Source of the DNA: an uncultured Eggerthella sp.
Lineage (GTDB): Bacteria; Actinomycetota; Coriobacteriia; Coriobacteriales; Eggerthellaceae
DNA: 46,451 nt
NCBI GenBank assembly: GCA_900553605.1
Contig: USDX01000012.1
Coordinates: 1-46,451, forward strand
Direction: 5' to 3'
Shown: positions 29,947-43,189 of the stretch, one piece after another
Numbering within the stretch: the stretch's first letter is position 1
How the letters are laid out: each line of letters begins with the position of its first letter
Translations under genes and position numbers: made by a program
Notes under the pieces: generated by a model
The model's database searches: none
What the model was told of the DNA's origin: nothing
The model's input: only the letters and a program-made list of their open reading frames with translations

Positions 29947-32742
29947 ATGGTCGACCAACCCAAGGAAAACGAATTGGACGAGGAAAAAGAAGCCACGGCA
30001 TCTTCCAAGGAAGCGAAGAAGCTTACGGCTGAAGAAAAGCAGCGTGCCAAGGAACGCGAAAAGCGTCGCAAGGCCCGCGCAAAGGAAGCCCAGAAGAAGA
30101 ATTCCCAGCGTCAGAAGGAGCGCAACAAGCGCACGGGCGGTAACAAGAACCGTCGCAACGTATGGCTTCTTATTGCGGCAACCATTCTGGTAATCGGCTC
30201 GGTCTTCATGTTCACGCCCCCGAATGAAAAGATCAATCAGGGTCTGGATATTCAGGGCGGTCTCTCGGTAGTTCTTTCTGCGCAGAGCACCGACGGCGAA
30301 GACGTTACCAAGGAAGACATGGAGAAGTCTCGCGCCATCATCGAATCGCGCGTCAATGCCTTGGGCGCATCTGAGGCAACGGTTCAGGTTCAGGGCAACG
30401 ATCAAATCCTGGTCCAGATCCCGGGTCTCTCTGATCCCGAAACAGCCCTTGCCACCATCGGCAAAACGGGCAAGCTGGAATTCGCTCGCGCTGATTCTTT
30501 CACCGAAGCTGACGATCAGGCTGCCATCAAGAACGGCACCTACATGCAGCAAAGTTCGGTTACCGACGATTTCGGCAATTCCTTCAAGACGGGCAAGACA
30601 ACGTATCGCAGCGTTGACCCAGGCACCTATACGCCTCTCATCACGGGCGAAAACATCACGCGTGTTACAGTAGACAAGGCATCTGAAACCAGCCAGTACT
30701 ACGCGGTTAACATCTCGCTCGATTCCGCTGGCACTCAGGCGTTTGCCGATGCAACGCGCGATCTTGCTCCCACCAATGGTCAGATTGTCATTATCCTGGA
30801 CGGCCAGATCCAGTCCGCTCCTGCAGTACAGTCGGAAATCACGGGTGGTCAGGTTTCTATCACGGGTAATTACACGCTCGAAGAGGCCCAGTCTCTCCAA
30901 ACGGTTCTCGAAAGTGGTTCGTTGCCGGTAAGCTTCCACTACGAGCAGAGCCAGGTGGTAGGTCCTACGCTTGGCCAGGACGCCCTCAACAGCGGTCTGA
31001 TTGTTGCCATTTTGGGTCTTGCCCTGGTTATGCTGTACCTGCTGTTCTTCTATCACGGCTTGGGCTTGCTCACCGCTGCTGCTATGGCTGTGTTTGCCGT
31101 GCTCTACCTTGGCCTTTTGGCTACGCTTTCGGCATTCGGCCTGTTCTCGCTTTCGCTGGCGGGTATTGCAGGCATCGTCCTTACCATCGGTATGGCCGCC
31201 GACTCCTCGATTCTGGTATTGGAGCGTTTCCGCGAGGAAATCCGAATGGGCAGAAGTGTTCGTGCGGCTTCCATCACGGGTGTTCGTCATGGCATCGAAA
31301 CCTCCATCGACGCCGACTTGGTTTCGCTGGTTTCGGCCCTCACCCTGTTCTTCTTGGCTTCTGCAAGCGTTAAGGGCTTCGGCCTTACGCTGGCACTGGG
31401 CATTGCGTGCGACATCGTTATGATGTTGCTGTTGAAGGCTCCGCTTATCCGCCTTCTTGCTCCGCACGTTATTACTAAGCATCCTGGTTTCTGGGGTGTG
31501 TGCGACTGTCAGGAAGCAGCGCCGGTCTATGCCGAGCTTCGTGGCGAACAGACGGGAACGGTTGCCCATCCTTCCGCTGAGGCGATGGAGGAAAAGAAGT
31601 CTATTGCCCACAAGACGCTTGATGAGCTGAAGGGTCGCTTTATTAAGCGCGACATCAACTTCATGGGTGCGCGCAAGGTGCTCCTTTGCATTTCGGCTGC
31701 GCTTGTTGTTCTGTCGTTTGTGGTCGTAGGTGCCCGCGGCCTTCAGTTCGGTATCGAGTTTGTGGGCGGTACGTCTATCGCATTCCACAATACGGGCGAC
31801 ACCTCCATCGAAGATATGCGTGCGGCCTTCGCTGAGGCGGGCGAGCCTGACGCCGTTGTTCAGACCACCAATTCTGATGGTTCCGATGGCTTCCTGGTTC
31901 GCACCACCACCACGTCTGCCGAATCTGCCGCAACCACGGCAGCGAAAGTGGTCGATACGCTCAACCTGAGCACCGACAGCTATGAGGTAAACACGGTTGG
32001 ACCCGACTGGGGTCAGAGCGTGATCCAATCTTCCCTCATCGCATTTGTTGTTTCGCTGCTTTTGATCATTGCTTACATCGCGGTTCGCTTCGAATACAAG
32101 ATGGGCTTGATGGCAGTTGTTGCGTTGCTGCACGACTTGATTATCGTGGTTGGCGTTTATGCGTTGGTTGGCCGCGAGGTTACGCCTAACACGGTGGCGG
32201 CCCTGCTTACCATTTTGGGCTACTCGCTGTATGACACGGTTGTTGTGTTCCACCGCATCAACGACAACATGAAGGAGTCCGACGTAAAGTGCACCTTCAT
32301 GTCTATGGCGAACCACTCGCTGAACCAGGTATTCATCCGCTCGATCAACACCACGCTCACTTCGTTCGTTCCTGTTCTGGGCATGTTGCTGTTCGGTGGC
32401 GAAACGCTGAAAGACTTCGCCTTCGCCATGTCGGTAGGTCTGATTGCGGGTTCGTATTCCTCTATCGCGGTTGCAACGCCGCTCTTCGCGATGTGGAAGT
32501 CTCGCGAGCCCAAGAACGCCAAGTTGGTGAAGAAGTACGGCACCGATATCACCCGCTTCTCGTTTGCTTCCACACCGCTTCTTGCCGCTGGCACGGTGGA
32601 AGCAGCGCAGCCTGTTGCTACGGTTGATTCCATCGAGGAAACTGTGGTAGATAAGGAAGCCAACAAGAACGAAAGTTCTAAACAGAAGAAAGCCAAGAAG
32701 GCCGGCAATTCCGAGCCTATCCGTTACAGGAGGAAGAAATAA
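29947..32742 (+). CDS. secDF: Fused protein-export membrane protein SecDF
   Basis: A 931-residue fusion of SecD and SecF, the proton-driven helper of Sec translocation. A highly charged Lys/Glu/Arg-rich N-terminal extension of about 70 residues (helical or coiled) precedes helix 1 (72-90). SecD has QGLDIQGGLSVVL, the P1 domain and the helical bundle with TIGMAADSSILVLERFREE. The SecF part starts near residue 571 (FMGARKVLL) with GIEFVGGTSI and LTILGYSLYDTVVVFHRIND. A second charged tail closes the protein. The ATG follows AGAAGGA. YajC, often next to tgt and secDF, is absent here. Confidence 0.95.
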   Translation: MVDQPKENELDEEKEATASSKEAKKLTAEEKQRAKEREKRRKARAKEAQKKNSQRQKERNKRTGGNKNRRNVWLLIAATILVIGSVFMFTPPNEKINQGLDIQGGLSVVLSAQSTDGEDVTKEDMEKSRAIIESRVNALGASEATVQVQGNDQILVQIPGLSDPETALATIGKTGKLEFARADSFTEADDQAAIKNGTYMQQSSVTDDFGNSFKTGKTTYRSVDPGTYTPLITGENITRVTVDKASETSQYYAVNISLDSAGTQAFADATRDLAPTNGQIVIILDGQIQSAPAVQSEITGGQVSITGNYTLEEAQSLQTVLESGSLPVSFHYEQSQVVGPTLGQDALNSGLIVAILGLALVMLYLLFFYHGLGLLTAAAMAVFAVLYLGLLATLSAFGLFSLSLAGIAGIVLTIGMAADSSILVLERFREEIRMGRSVRAASITGVRHGIETSIDADLVSLVSALTLFFLASASVKGFGLTLALGIACDIVMMLLLKAPLIRLLAPHVITKHPGFWGVCDCQEAAPVYAELRGEQTGTVAHPSAEAMEEKKSIAHKTLDELKGRFIKRDINFMGARKVLLCISAALVVLSFVVVGARGLQFGIEFVGGTSIAFHNTGDTSIEDMRAAFAEAGEPDAVVQTTNSDGSDGFLVRTTTTSAESAATTAAKVVDTLNLSTDSYEVNTVGPDWGQSVIQSSLIAFVVSLLLIIAYIAVRFEYKMGLMAVVALLHDLIIVVGVYALVGREVTPNTVAALLTILGYSLYDTVVVFHRINDNMKESDVKCTFMSMANHSLNQVFIRSINTTLTSFVPVLGMLLFGGETLKDFAFAMSVGLIAGSYSSIAVATPLFAMWKSREPKNAKLVKKYGTDITRFSFASTPLLAAGTVEAAQPVATVDSIEETVVDKEANKNESSKQKKAKKAGNSEPIRYRRKK

Positions 32743-33062
32743 TGAGAGAAGGAAGCGCACCGAATTTCGCACCCCCGGTTGAAGAGGGCATCGTTTTTAC
32801 CTTTGAAGACGAGTCGGGCGACAAGGTCAATCTCGAATTCCTGGGCCTTATCATCCACAACGATCGTCGCTACGGTTTCTTCTACGCTATCGGCGATGGG
32901 GAAGAAGCTGGCGGATCGGGCGAGGTAACCATTCTTGAGGTTACCGAGTTCGATGAAGATGGTCAGCCCGCTGCATTTGAACTCGTAATGGACGACGCTA
33001 TTGCCGCTGAGGTTTACGAGGACTTCAAGGTTGCCACCAAGGATCTTTACGACTTTCAGTAA
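32742..33062 (+). CDS. DUF1292 family protein
   Basis: A 106-residue acidic protein with the DUF1292 pattern: ITFEDE-like FTFEDESGDKVNLEFLGLI, then YGFFYAIGDGEEA, VTILEV and a closing acidic helix. Function is unknown; in Firmicutes the family is near ruvX/mltG. The start overlaps the secDF stop (TAATG) behind GGAGGAAG, so it is translated with secDF. A strong terminator follows. Confidence 0.85.
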   Translation: MREGSAPNFAPPVEEGIVFTFEDESGDKVNLEFLGLIIHNDRRYGFFYAIGDGEEAGGSGEVTILEVTEFDEDGQPAAFELVMDDAIAAEVYEDFKVATKDLYDFQ

Positions 33063-33089
33063 GTTCGGTTCAATCTGCTAACAAAAAAG

Positions 33090-33115
33090 GATCGCTTTCG
33101 AGCGATCCTTTTTTG
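33090..33115 (+). terminator. Strong intrinsic terminator after the secDF operon
   Basis: The stem GGATCGCT/AGCGATCC with the stable TTCG tetraloop has six A before and six T after. It works on both strands in principle. Confidence 0.93.
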
Positions 33116-33700
33116 TGGCGTGGGGTGACGGCGCCCCTGCCTCTCGTAGGCGATTTCTGTGTATTCGTATCCCGCAGAAGACCCTTTCAGAAATCCACAG
33201 TGCTGCTCGCTAGAATCCACTTGTTTGCTTCTAGTTGCAGTATCCACCGCAACTCAGGTCGTTCTGCTGGCAGCCCTGTGCGTCTTTTGCGGGATTTGCT
33301 TCAGCGTAAGATTTCGTCAATTCCAGCGTTTGGCCTTTTTAAGGCGATGCGCCTTCGATTCTGGGGGAGCAGCTCATTGCGAAAACAAAAGTTGCAGTAC
33401 AGGCCAATTTTTTGTTTTCAGGTTTCCGGCAGCTCTGGAGCAGTGCCGGGGAGGGACGAGGCGGACCCGGCGCGGTACTGTGGGGCGGCGCGGGCTCGCG
33501 GTATGAGATGGAGCAGGGTGCGGTTGAGGCTGTTTTTCGGTTTCGCTGCTAGAATGGGCAAATTGCAAAAAGTTTCCAAAACTTCATAGGTAAAACACAC
33601 TTGAAGAAAATTTTCCTTGACGGCGCAGGTACCGCGAAGTATTTTATTAAATTGTGTCTTTTTGCAAAACAACCGGTTGCAACGAAGGAGGAAATGACTC
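33116..33700. other. rpoB leader and intergenic region without a gene
   Basis: About 585 bases between the secDF terminator and rpoB hold no convincing gene; short frames here lack ribosome-binding sites and family character. I see the hairpin AAGGCG/CGCCTT near 33339-33354, an extended -10-like TGCTAGAAT near 33545, the repeat AAGTTT/AAACTT near 33572, and the rpoB promoter at 33617. No rplJ/rplL or L10/L12 leader precedes it. Confidence 0.6.
33617..33645 (+). promoter_or_regulatory. Probable rpoBC promoter
   Basis: TTGACG (33617-33622) and TATTTT (33640-33645) are 17 bases apart. Transcription would begin about 50 bases before the rpoB start. Confidence 0.6.
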
Positions 33701-37216
<3,516 letters not shown>

Positions 37217-40200
37217 ATGAGCGAATTTGACGTTAACAATTTCGACGCCATCCGCATCTCTCTTGCAAGCGCTGAAGATATCCGTGGTTGGTCTCGTGGC
37301 GAAGTTAAGAAGCCCGAAACCATCAACTATCGTACGCTCAAGCCCGAAAAGGACGGCTTGTTCTGCGAAAAGATCTTTGGCCCCACGAAGGACTGGGAAT
37401 GCGCCTGCGGTAAGTACAAGCGCATTCGCTTCAAGGGCATCGTCTGCGAACGCTGCGGTGTTGAGGTTACGCGCTCCAAGGTTCGTCGTGAGCGCATGGG
37501 CCACATCGAGCTCGCTGCTCCGGTAAGCCACATTTGGTACTTCAAGGGCTCTCCTTCGCGTCTGGGCTACTTGCTCGACATTCCGCCGAAGGAACTCGAG
37601 AAGGTTCTCTACTTCGCATCTTCCATCATCACGTTTGTTGACAAGGAAGCTCGCGAAGAGGACGTAGAAGAGCTGCGCGATGAGCTTTCCGCAGACTTGG
37701 AAGAATTGGACGCAGAGCGCGATCGCCTCATCGAGGCTACGCGCCGCCTGTCCGTCGACTACGTTCCCGAAGAGGACGAGTTCGTTGACGATATCGACGA
37801 AGACGAGCGTATGACGCCCGAGGAAGTCGAAGAGGAAATCGCTGACATCTACGAGGAGTTCAACGAGCGCAAGACCCTGCGTTCCGAGGCTCTGGAGGCT
37901 TTCCTGAAGATCGAGCCCAAGCAGCTCGTATCCGACGAAGCTCTGTATCGCGAGATGCGCCTGAACTATTCCGACTACTTCAAGGGCGGCATGGGCGCAG
38001 AGGCTATCCGCGACCTGCTCGACAGCATCGACCTTGCAGCTACCGCCGAAGAGCTTACTGAAACCGTTGCCACCGGCAAGGGCCAGAAGCGCACCAAGGC
38101 TATTAAGCGCCTGAAGGTTGTCGACTCGTTCCTGCATTCCGCAAACAAGCCTTCCGATATGATCCTGGACGTAATCCCGGTTATTCCGCCGGATCTGCGT
38201 CCTATGGTCCAGCTCGATGGCGGCCGTTTTGCAACGTCCGACCTGAACGACCTGTATCGTCGCGTTATCAACCGCAACAACCGCCTGAAGCGTCTGCTCG
38301 ACTTGGGTGCTCCCGAGATCATCGTTAACAACGAAAAGCGCATGCTCCAGGAAGCAGTAGACTCCCTGTTCGACAACGGCCGTCGTGGCCGTCCCGTAAC
38401 GGGTCCTGGCAACCGTCCGCTGAAGTCCCTCTCCGACATGCTGAAGGGCAAGCAGGGTCGTTTCCGTCAGAACCTGCTCGGTAAGCGCGTTGACTACTCC
38501 GGCCGTTCCGTAATCGTTGTTGGCCCTAACCTGAAGCTGCATCAGTGCGGTTTGCCTCAGCAGATGGCCCTCGAGCTGTTCAAGCCCTTCGTAATGAAGC
38601 GCCTGGTAGAGCTTGAGTATGCTGCCAACATCAAGGCTGCAAAGCGTGCGGTAGATCGTGGCGCCAGCTATGTTTGGGATGTTCTGGAAGAAGTTATCGT
38701 TGAGCATCCGGTACTGCTGAACCGCGCACCTACGCTGCACCGTCTGGGTATTCAGGCATTTGAGCCGGTATTGGTAGAAGGCAAGGCCATCAAGCTGCAT
38801 CCGTTGGTGTGTACTGCATTCAACGCTGACTTCGACGGTGACCAGATGGCTGTTCACGTACCGCTGGGTGCTGAGGCTCAGGCTGAGGCTCGCGTACTGA
38901 TGCTTTCCGCAAACAACATTAAGTCGCCTGCACATGGTCGTCCGCTGACCGTTCCTACTCAGGACATGATCATCGGTATGTACTACCTCACCGCTGCCCG
39001 CGATGGCTTCCCCGGTGAAGGTCGTGCATTCATCGACTTCGCTGATGCTCGCAACGCCTATGACGCTCGTGCCGAGGTTGACCTTCAGGCCAAGATCTGG
39101 GTTCGCCTTCCAAAGGACACCCTGGTTGCAACCGCATTCGGTCAGTTCGAGGAGCACAAAGCTGGTTCGCGTCTGCAGACCACCATTGGCCGTATCATCT
39201 TCAACGGTGTGTTCCCGGACGATTATCCGTTCCTGAACTACCAGATGAACAAGAAGGAAATTGGCCGCATCGTAGAGGATGCTTGCAACCGCTACACCCT
39301 TTCCGAGGTTGAGCCTATTCTTGACGGTTTGAAGGACACTGGCTTCCATTACGCCACCATCGCTGGTATTACCGTTTCCGTTTACGACGCAACGGTTCCT
39401 CCCAGCAAGGACGCTATCCTTGCCGATGCCGACAACAAGGTTGCTGCTATCGAGGAAGACTACGAGATGGGTCTTATGAGCGCCGAAGAGCGTCATAAGC
39501 AGGTTGTTGACATTTGGACCGAGGCCAACGAAGAGGTCGGCGAGGCAATGGCTGCTAACTTCGACAGCTTCAACCCGATCTTCATGATGGCCGACTCTGG
39601 TGCTCGAGGTAACATCAAGCAGATTCGTCAGCTTGCTGGTATGCGTGGCCTGATGGCAGACACCAAGGGCGGCACGATCGACATTCCTGTTAAGTCGAAC
39701 TTCCGTGAGGGCCTTTCCGTTCTGGAATACTTCATTTCTACGCACGGCACTCGAAAGGGTATGGCTGACACCGCGCTGCGTACCGCAGACTCCGGTTACC
39801 TTACCCGTCGTCTGGTTGACGTTGCTCAGGACGTTATCGTTCGCGAGATCGACTGCGGTACTTCTGACGGCGTTCCTTACCCGATTCACAACGATAAGGG
39901 CGAGCTGGACGAGAACCTGGTTGGTCGTTGCGTTCTGGAAGACATCCAGGATGCCGAGGGCAACGTTATCGTTGCTGCGGGTAGCTTCATCAACTCCATG
40001 GATCAGGTTGCCGCTATGGATGCTGCTGGTATCTCTACCATCAACATCCGCACGGTTATGACCTGCCATGCAGAGCACGGCGTTTGCCAGAAGTGCTACG
40101 GTTGGGACCTTGCTACCGCACGCCCGGTTAACATCGGTACTGCTGTTGGCATTATTGCTGCACAGTCCATCGGTGAGCCTGGCACGCAGCTTACGATGCG

Positions 40201-41608
40201 TACGTTCCACGCCGGCGGTGTTGCAGGTGAAGACATTACGCACGGTCTGCCTCGTGTTACCGAGCTTTTCGAGGCTCGCAAGCCTAAGGGCCAGGCTGTT
40301 CTTGCTGAAATCGCTGGTACCTTGCAGGTAACCGCTGACAAGGTGAACAAGACGCTTACCGTTCACGACCAGGAAGGCAACATCCGCGAATACGTGGTAT
40401 CTGCTCGCGCAACGCTTTTGCCGGGTGTTACCGATGGTTGCGAAGTTGAAGTTGGCCAGCAGCTCACCAAGGGTTCTGTAAACCCCCACGACCTGCTTCG
40501 CCTTACCGACCCGAACACCACGCTTCGCTACATCGTTGCTCAGGTTCAGGACGTGTACGTGTCCCAGGGCGTAGACATCAACGACAAGCACATCGAGGTC
40601 ATCGCGCGTCAGATGCTGCGCAAGGTCGTTGTTATGGAAGCCGGCGATTCCGAGCTTTTGCCCGGTCGTCAGGTGAATCGCCACGAGTTCGAGCGCGTTG
40701 CCAACGAACTCATTGCAGAAGGCAAGCAGCCCCCCGTGGGCCAGCCTCTGCTGCTCGGTATCACCAAGGCTTCGCTGGCTACCGACTCGTTCCTGTCGGC
40801 CGCGTCGTTCCAGGAGACCACCAAGGTTCTCACCGATGCCGCGATCGAAGGCAAGACCGACGTTCTCGCCGGCCTGAAGGAGAACGTCATCATCGGCAAG
40901 CCGATTCCTGCTGGTACGGGTCTTCCTCGTTACCACAAGGTCGGCCTCACCTACAAGGGTGCTCCCGTGCATCCCGAGGGTGAAGAGCAGCTGCCCGATT
41001 ACGCGCCGCGTGAGCTTCGCGAAATCGAAGACCTGTTGCCCCAGCCTCAGGACTGGTCGCTCGACGAGAACTACATGGGTGGCTACGGCAACTACTTCGG
41101 TGGCGGCAGCTTCCGTGGTGGTCGTGCCAACCAGCTCTCCGACGAGGACGCGCGTCTGTACCTCTACGACGATCTGGGCGTTTCGCAGCGTTGGGCTAAC
41201 AAGTTCAGCGAAGCGGGCATCGAGACCGTTGGCGACTTGGTCGGCTACACCGAAGATGAGCTTCTGCGTATCGAAGGCATTGGCGCCAAGGCTATCGAAG
41301 AGCTCAAGACCGGCCTTGCTGAGCATAGCCTAAGCTATCTCATCGAGGACGACCTGGCTGCGTCCAACGACGACATGAGCCAACTGCTCGACATGGTCTT
41401 CAGCCCCGACGACACGGTGCTCATCGGCGGCGATTCGCCGGCGACGTTCAACACCGAAGGCGAGGAAATGCTGGGCGAGGCTCTGCCGCCGCGCAGCTAT
41501 CATCGCGACCTGAGCGAACTTGACGCCCTGCTGGGCGGCCTGGGCGACTTGGGCTTCGGCGAGACGAGCGAGAAGCACGAAGCTGAGTCTGACGAAGACG
41601 AAGAGTAA
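37217..41608 (+). CDS. rpoC: DNA-directed RNA polymerase subunit beta' with C-terminal alphaCTD-like domain
   Basis: A 1463-residue beta' subunit. The N-terminal zinc ribbon has Cys62, Cys64, Cys77 and Cys80; the active site NADFDGDQM binds Mg via Asp538, Asp540 and Asp542. The bridge/trigger region (PGTQLTMRTFHAGGVA) is normal. After the usual end, residues 1318-1375 form an extra helix-hairpin-helix domain similar to the alpha subunit C-terminal domain, followed by an acidic tail of about 90 residues. The ATG begins directly after the rpoB stop behind GAGAGGAG. No ribosomal-protein genes follow. Confidence 0.98.
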   Translation: MSEFDVNNFDAIRISLASAEDIRGWSRGEVKKPETINYRTLKPEKDGLFCEKIFGPTKDWECACGKYKRIRFKGIVCERCGVEVTRSKVRRERMGHIELAAPVSHIWYFKGSPSRLGYLLDIPPKELEKVLYFASSIITFVDKEAREEDVEELRDELSADLEELDAERDRLIEATRRLSVDYVPEEDEFVDDIDEDERMTPEEVEEEIADIYEEFNERKTLRSEALEAFLKIEPKQLVSDEALYREMRLNYSDYFKGGMGAEAIRDLLDSIDLAATAEELTETVATGKGQKRTKAIKRLKVVDSFLHSANKPSDMILDVIPVIPPDLRPMVQLDGGRFATSDLNDLYRRVINRNNRLKRLLDLGAPEIIVNNEKRMLQEAVDSLFDNGRRGRPVTGPGNRPLKSLSDMLKGKQGRFRQNLLGKRVDYSGRSVIVVGPNLKLHQCGLPQQMALELFKPFVMKRLVELEYAANIKAAKRAVDRGASYVWDVLEEVIVEHPVLLNRAPTLHRLGIQAFEPVLVEGKAIKLHPLVCTAFNADFDGDQMAVHVPLGAEAQAEARVLMLSANNIKSPAHGRPLTVPTQDMIIGMYYLTAARDGFPGEGRAFIDFADARNAYDARAEVDLQAKIWVRLPKDTLVATAFGQFEEHKAGSRLQTTIGRIIFNGVFPDDYPFLNYQMNKKEIGRIVEDACNRYTLSEVEPILDGLKDTGFHYATIAGITVSVYDATVPPSKDAILADADNKVAAIEEDYEMGLMSAEERHKQVVDIWTEANEEVGEAMAANFDSFNPIFMMADSGARGNIKQIRQLAGMRGLMADTKGGTIDIPVKSNFREGLSVLEYFISTHGTRKGMADTALRTADSGYLTRRLVDVAQDVIVREIDCGTSDGVPYPIHNDKGELDENLVGRCVLEDIQDAEGNVIVAAGSFINSMDQVAAMDAAGISTINIRTVMTCHAEHGVCQKCYGWDLATARPVNIGTAVGIIAAQSIGEPGTQLTMRTFHAGGVAGEDITHGLPRVTELFEARKPKGQAVLAEIAGTLQVTADKVNKTLTVHDQEGNIREYVVSARATLLPGVTDGCEVEVGQQLTKGSVNPHDLLRLTDPNTTLRYIVAQVQDVYVSQGVDINDKHIEVIARQMLRKVVVMEAGDSELLPGRQVNRHEFERVANELIAEGKQPPVGQPLLLGITKASLATDSFLSAASFQETTKVLTDAAIEGKTDVLAGLKENVIIGKPIPAGTGLPRYHKVGLTYKGAPVHPEGEEQLPDYAPRELREIEDLLPQPQDWSLDENYMGGYGNYFGGGSFRGGRANQLSDEDARLYLYDDLGVSQRWANKFSEAGIETVGDLVGYTEDELLRIEGIGAKAIEELKTGLAEHSLSYLIEDDLAASNDDMSQLLDMVFSPDDTVLIGGDSPATFNTEGEEMLGEALPPRSYHRDLSELDALLGGLGDLGFGETSEKHEAESDEDEE

Positions 41609-41634
41609 CGTGCGAGTCGCATAAACGACATTGA

Positions 41635-41666
41635 ATGCCGCTCCGGGAAACCGGGGCGGCATTTTT
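41635..41666 (+). terminator. Intrinsic terminator of rpoBC
   Basis: The long stem ATGCCGCTCCGG/CCGGGGCGGCAT has a GAAA-type loop and is followed by TTTT. Confidence 0.88.
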
Positions 41667-41808
41667 GCGTTTGGGGCCAGCGCGCCCGTGGAGTTTTCAT
41701 TGTTGGGCGCCTTCTTTGAATCGCCAGTGGAATGGGCGGTTGCGAACTATGGCAAAGATACGAATCATGAGCGCAGCTCACGCCCTTGTGACCGCCGCCG
41801 TAGCATGC

Positions 41809-41837
41809 TTGTGTTAGGGTTGAATGAGGAATATGTA
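41809..41837 (+). promoter_or_regulatory. Possible promoter of the M20 hydrolase gene
   Basis: TTGTGT and TATGTA are 17 bases apart and lie about 32 bases before the start codon. The match to the consensus is moderate. The preceding stretch from 41667 is otherwise featureless. Confidence 0.4.
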
Positions 41838-41869
41838 AAACGCCGGTATGGGCGAGGAAGGTACGCGAG

Positions 41870-43120
41870 ATGTCAAGCGCCGAAAAAGCCAAGAAAAAGC
41901 AGCGCAACCAGGAGTGCTGCAAAGTCAGCGAGGAAATCAAGCAACGCGCGGCAGACATGGAGAAGGAAATCATCGCTGAGCGCCGTTATTTCCATAAGCA
42001 TCCCGAGCTATCGCTGAAAGAGACCGAGACGGCAAATGCCCTTTGCTGGCGTCTTGCCTCTATGGGCATCGAATACACCCGCGTACCTGGAAACGGTATT
42101 ATCGCGACCATCAAAGGAACGGCGCCCGATGCGTATGACGCAGAGGGAAATCCGCGCCGTCGCATCGCGCTGCGAAGCGACATTGACGCCCTGCCCGTAA
42201 CCGAGCTCACGGGCGCTCCGTATGCGTCGGAAAACGAAGGCGTCATGCATGCGTGTGGCCACGACTGCCATATGTCCATGCTGCTCGGCGCGGCGCGCAT
42301 TCTTTTGGGCATGACCGATGAAATCCATGGGGAAGTGCGCTTGCTGTTCCAGCCTGCCGAGGAATGCTCCGTTGGCTCTCGCATGATGATCAAGGCGGGG
42401 GCGCTCGATGGCGTCGATACGATTTTCGGCACGCATATTTGGAGCGAAGTCGATGCGGGAACTATTTCATGCGCACCTGGTCAGCGCATGGCCAACACCG
42501 ACTGGTTCCGTATCGACATCAAGGGCGTGAGCGCTCATGGCTCCATGCCCCACAAAGGCGTCGATGCCGTGGTGGTTGCGGCCGAAATCGTGGTGGCGCT
42601 TCAGGTTCTTGTGAGCCGCGACATTTCCCCCTTCGAGCCCCTCGTGGTTACCGTGGGCGAAATCCATGGAGGCGAAGCCCGCAACATCATGGCTGGCTCG
42701 GCCTACCTTACGGGCACGATTCGTACGTGGAGCGACAAAACGCGCAAAGCCATGCCCGAGCGCCTGGAACATCTTATCCAGCGTTCGGCGAAAGCGTTCA
42801 ACGCGAAGGCGAAACTCACGTATCAAGAAGGCAATGCCGGCTTGTCGAACGATTCCGAATGCGCCGAGCGTTGCCGCAAGTCTGTCGTGAAGCTGTTCGG
42901 CGAAGAGGCGGTAAGCGATTACGAAGGTACCCTCGCAGGTGAAGACTTCAGCGAATATCTCGATATCGTGCCTGGCGTGTTTGTGTTCCTTGGCTGCCGA
43001 AACCCCGATGTTGATGCGGTGTATCCTCAGCACAGCGGGTACTATACGGTCGATGAAAGCGTTCTGAAAAACGGTGCGGCGCTTGCCGCCCAATATGCCA
43101 TCGATTTTCTGGCAGAATAA
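41870..43120 (+). CDS. M20-family metal-dependent amidohydrolase/peptidase
   Basis: A 416-residue enzyme of the HipO/IAA-amino acid hydrolase type. Metal ligands: MHACGHDCHM (Cys129, His131), QPAEE (the Glu pair) and FGTHIW. The dimerisation domain lies at about residues 205-325 (SAHGSMPHKGVDAV) and the last ligand is near PQHSGYY. Family members cleave N-acyl amino acids or peptides; the exact substrate cannot be told. The N-terminus is extended by about 20 charged residues (SAEKAKKKQRNQ). GGAAGG lies eight bases before the ATG. Confidence 0.92.
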   Translation: MSSAEKAKKKQRNQECCKVSEEIKQRAADMEKEIIAERRYFHKHPELSLKETETANALCWRLASMGIEYTRVPGNGIIATIKGTAPDAYDAEGNPRRRIALRSDIDALPVTELTGAPYASENEGVMHACGHDCHMSMLLGAARILLGMTDEIHGEVRLLFQPAEECSVGSRMMIKAGALDGVDTIFGTHIWSEVDAGTISCAPGQRMANTDWFRIDIKGVSAHGSMPHKGVDAVVVAAEIVVALQVLVSRDISPFEPLVVTVGEIHGGEARNIMAGSAYLTGTIRTWSDKTRKAMPERLEHLIQRSAKAFNAKAKLTYQEGNAGLSNDSECAERCRKSVVKLFGEEAVSDYEGTLAGEDFSEYLDIVPGVFVFLGCRNPDVDAVYPQHSGYYTVDESVLKNGAALAAQYAIDFLAE

Positions 43121-43189
43121 CGCTGGGCGAACACAAGCGCGAAACCCAACGAATCGCGACGGTATGTATTGAGAGTCAAGGAGACCTCT

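Noticed and set aside
29884..32772. A 962-codon open frame antisense to secDF
   Set aside because: Same codon-bias artefact; the plus-strand SecDF is unmistakable.
33113..33589. A 158-codon frame in the rpoB leader
   Set aside because: It lacks a ribosome-binding site, starts within the terminator, and its Arg/Ser-rich composition is not gene-like. A 115-codon frame at 33159-33506 is equally unsupported.
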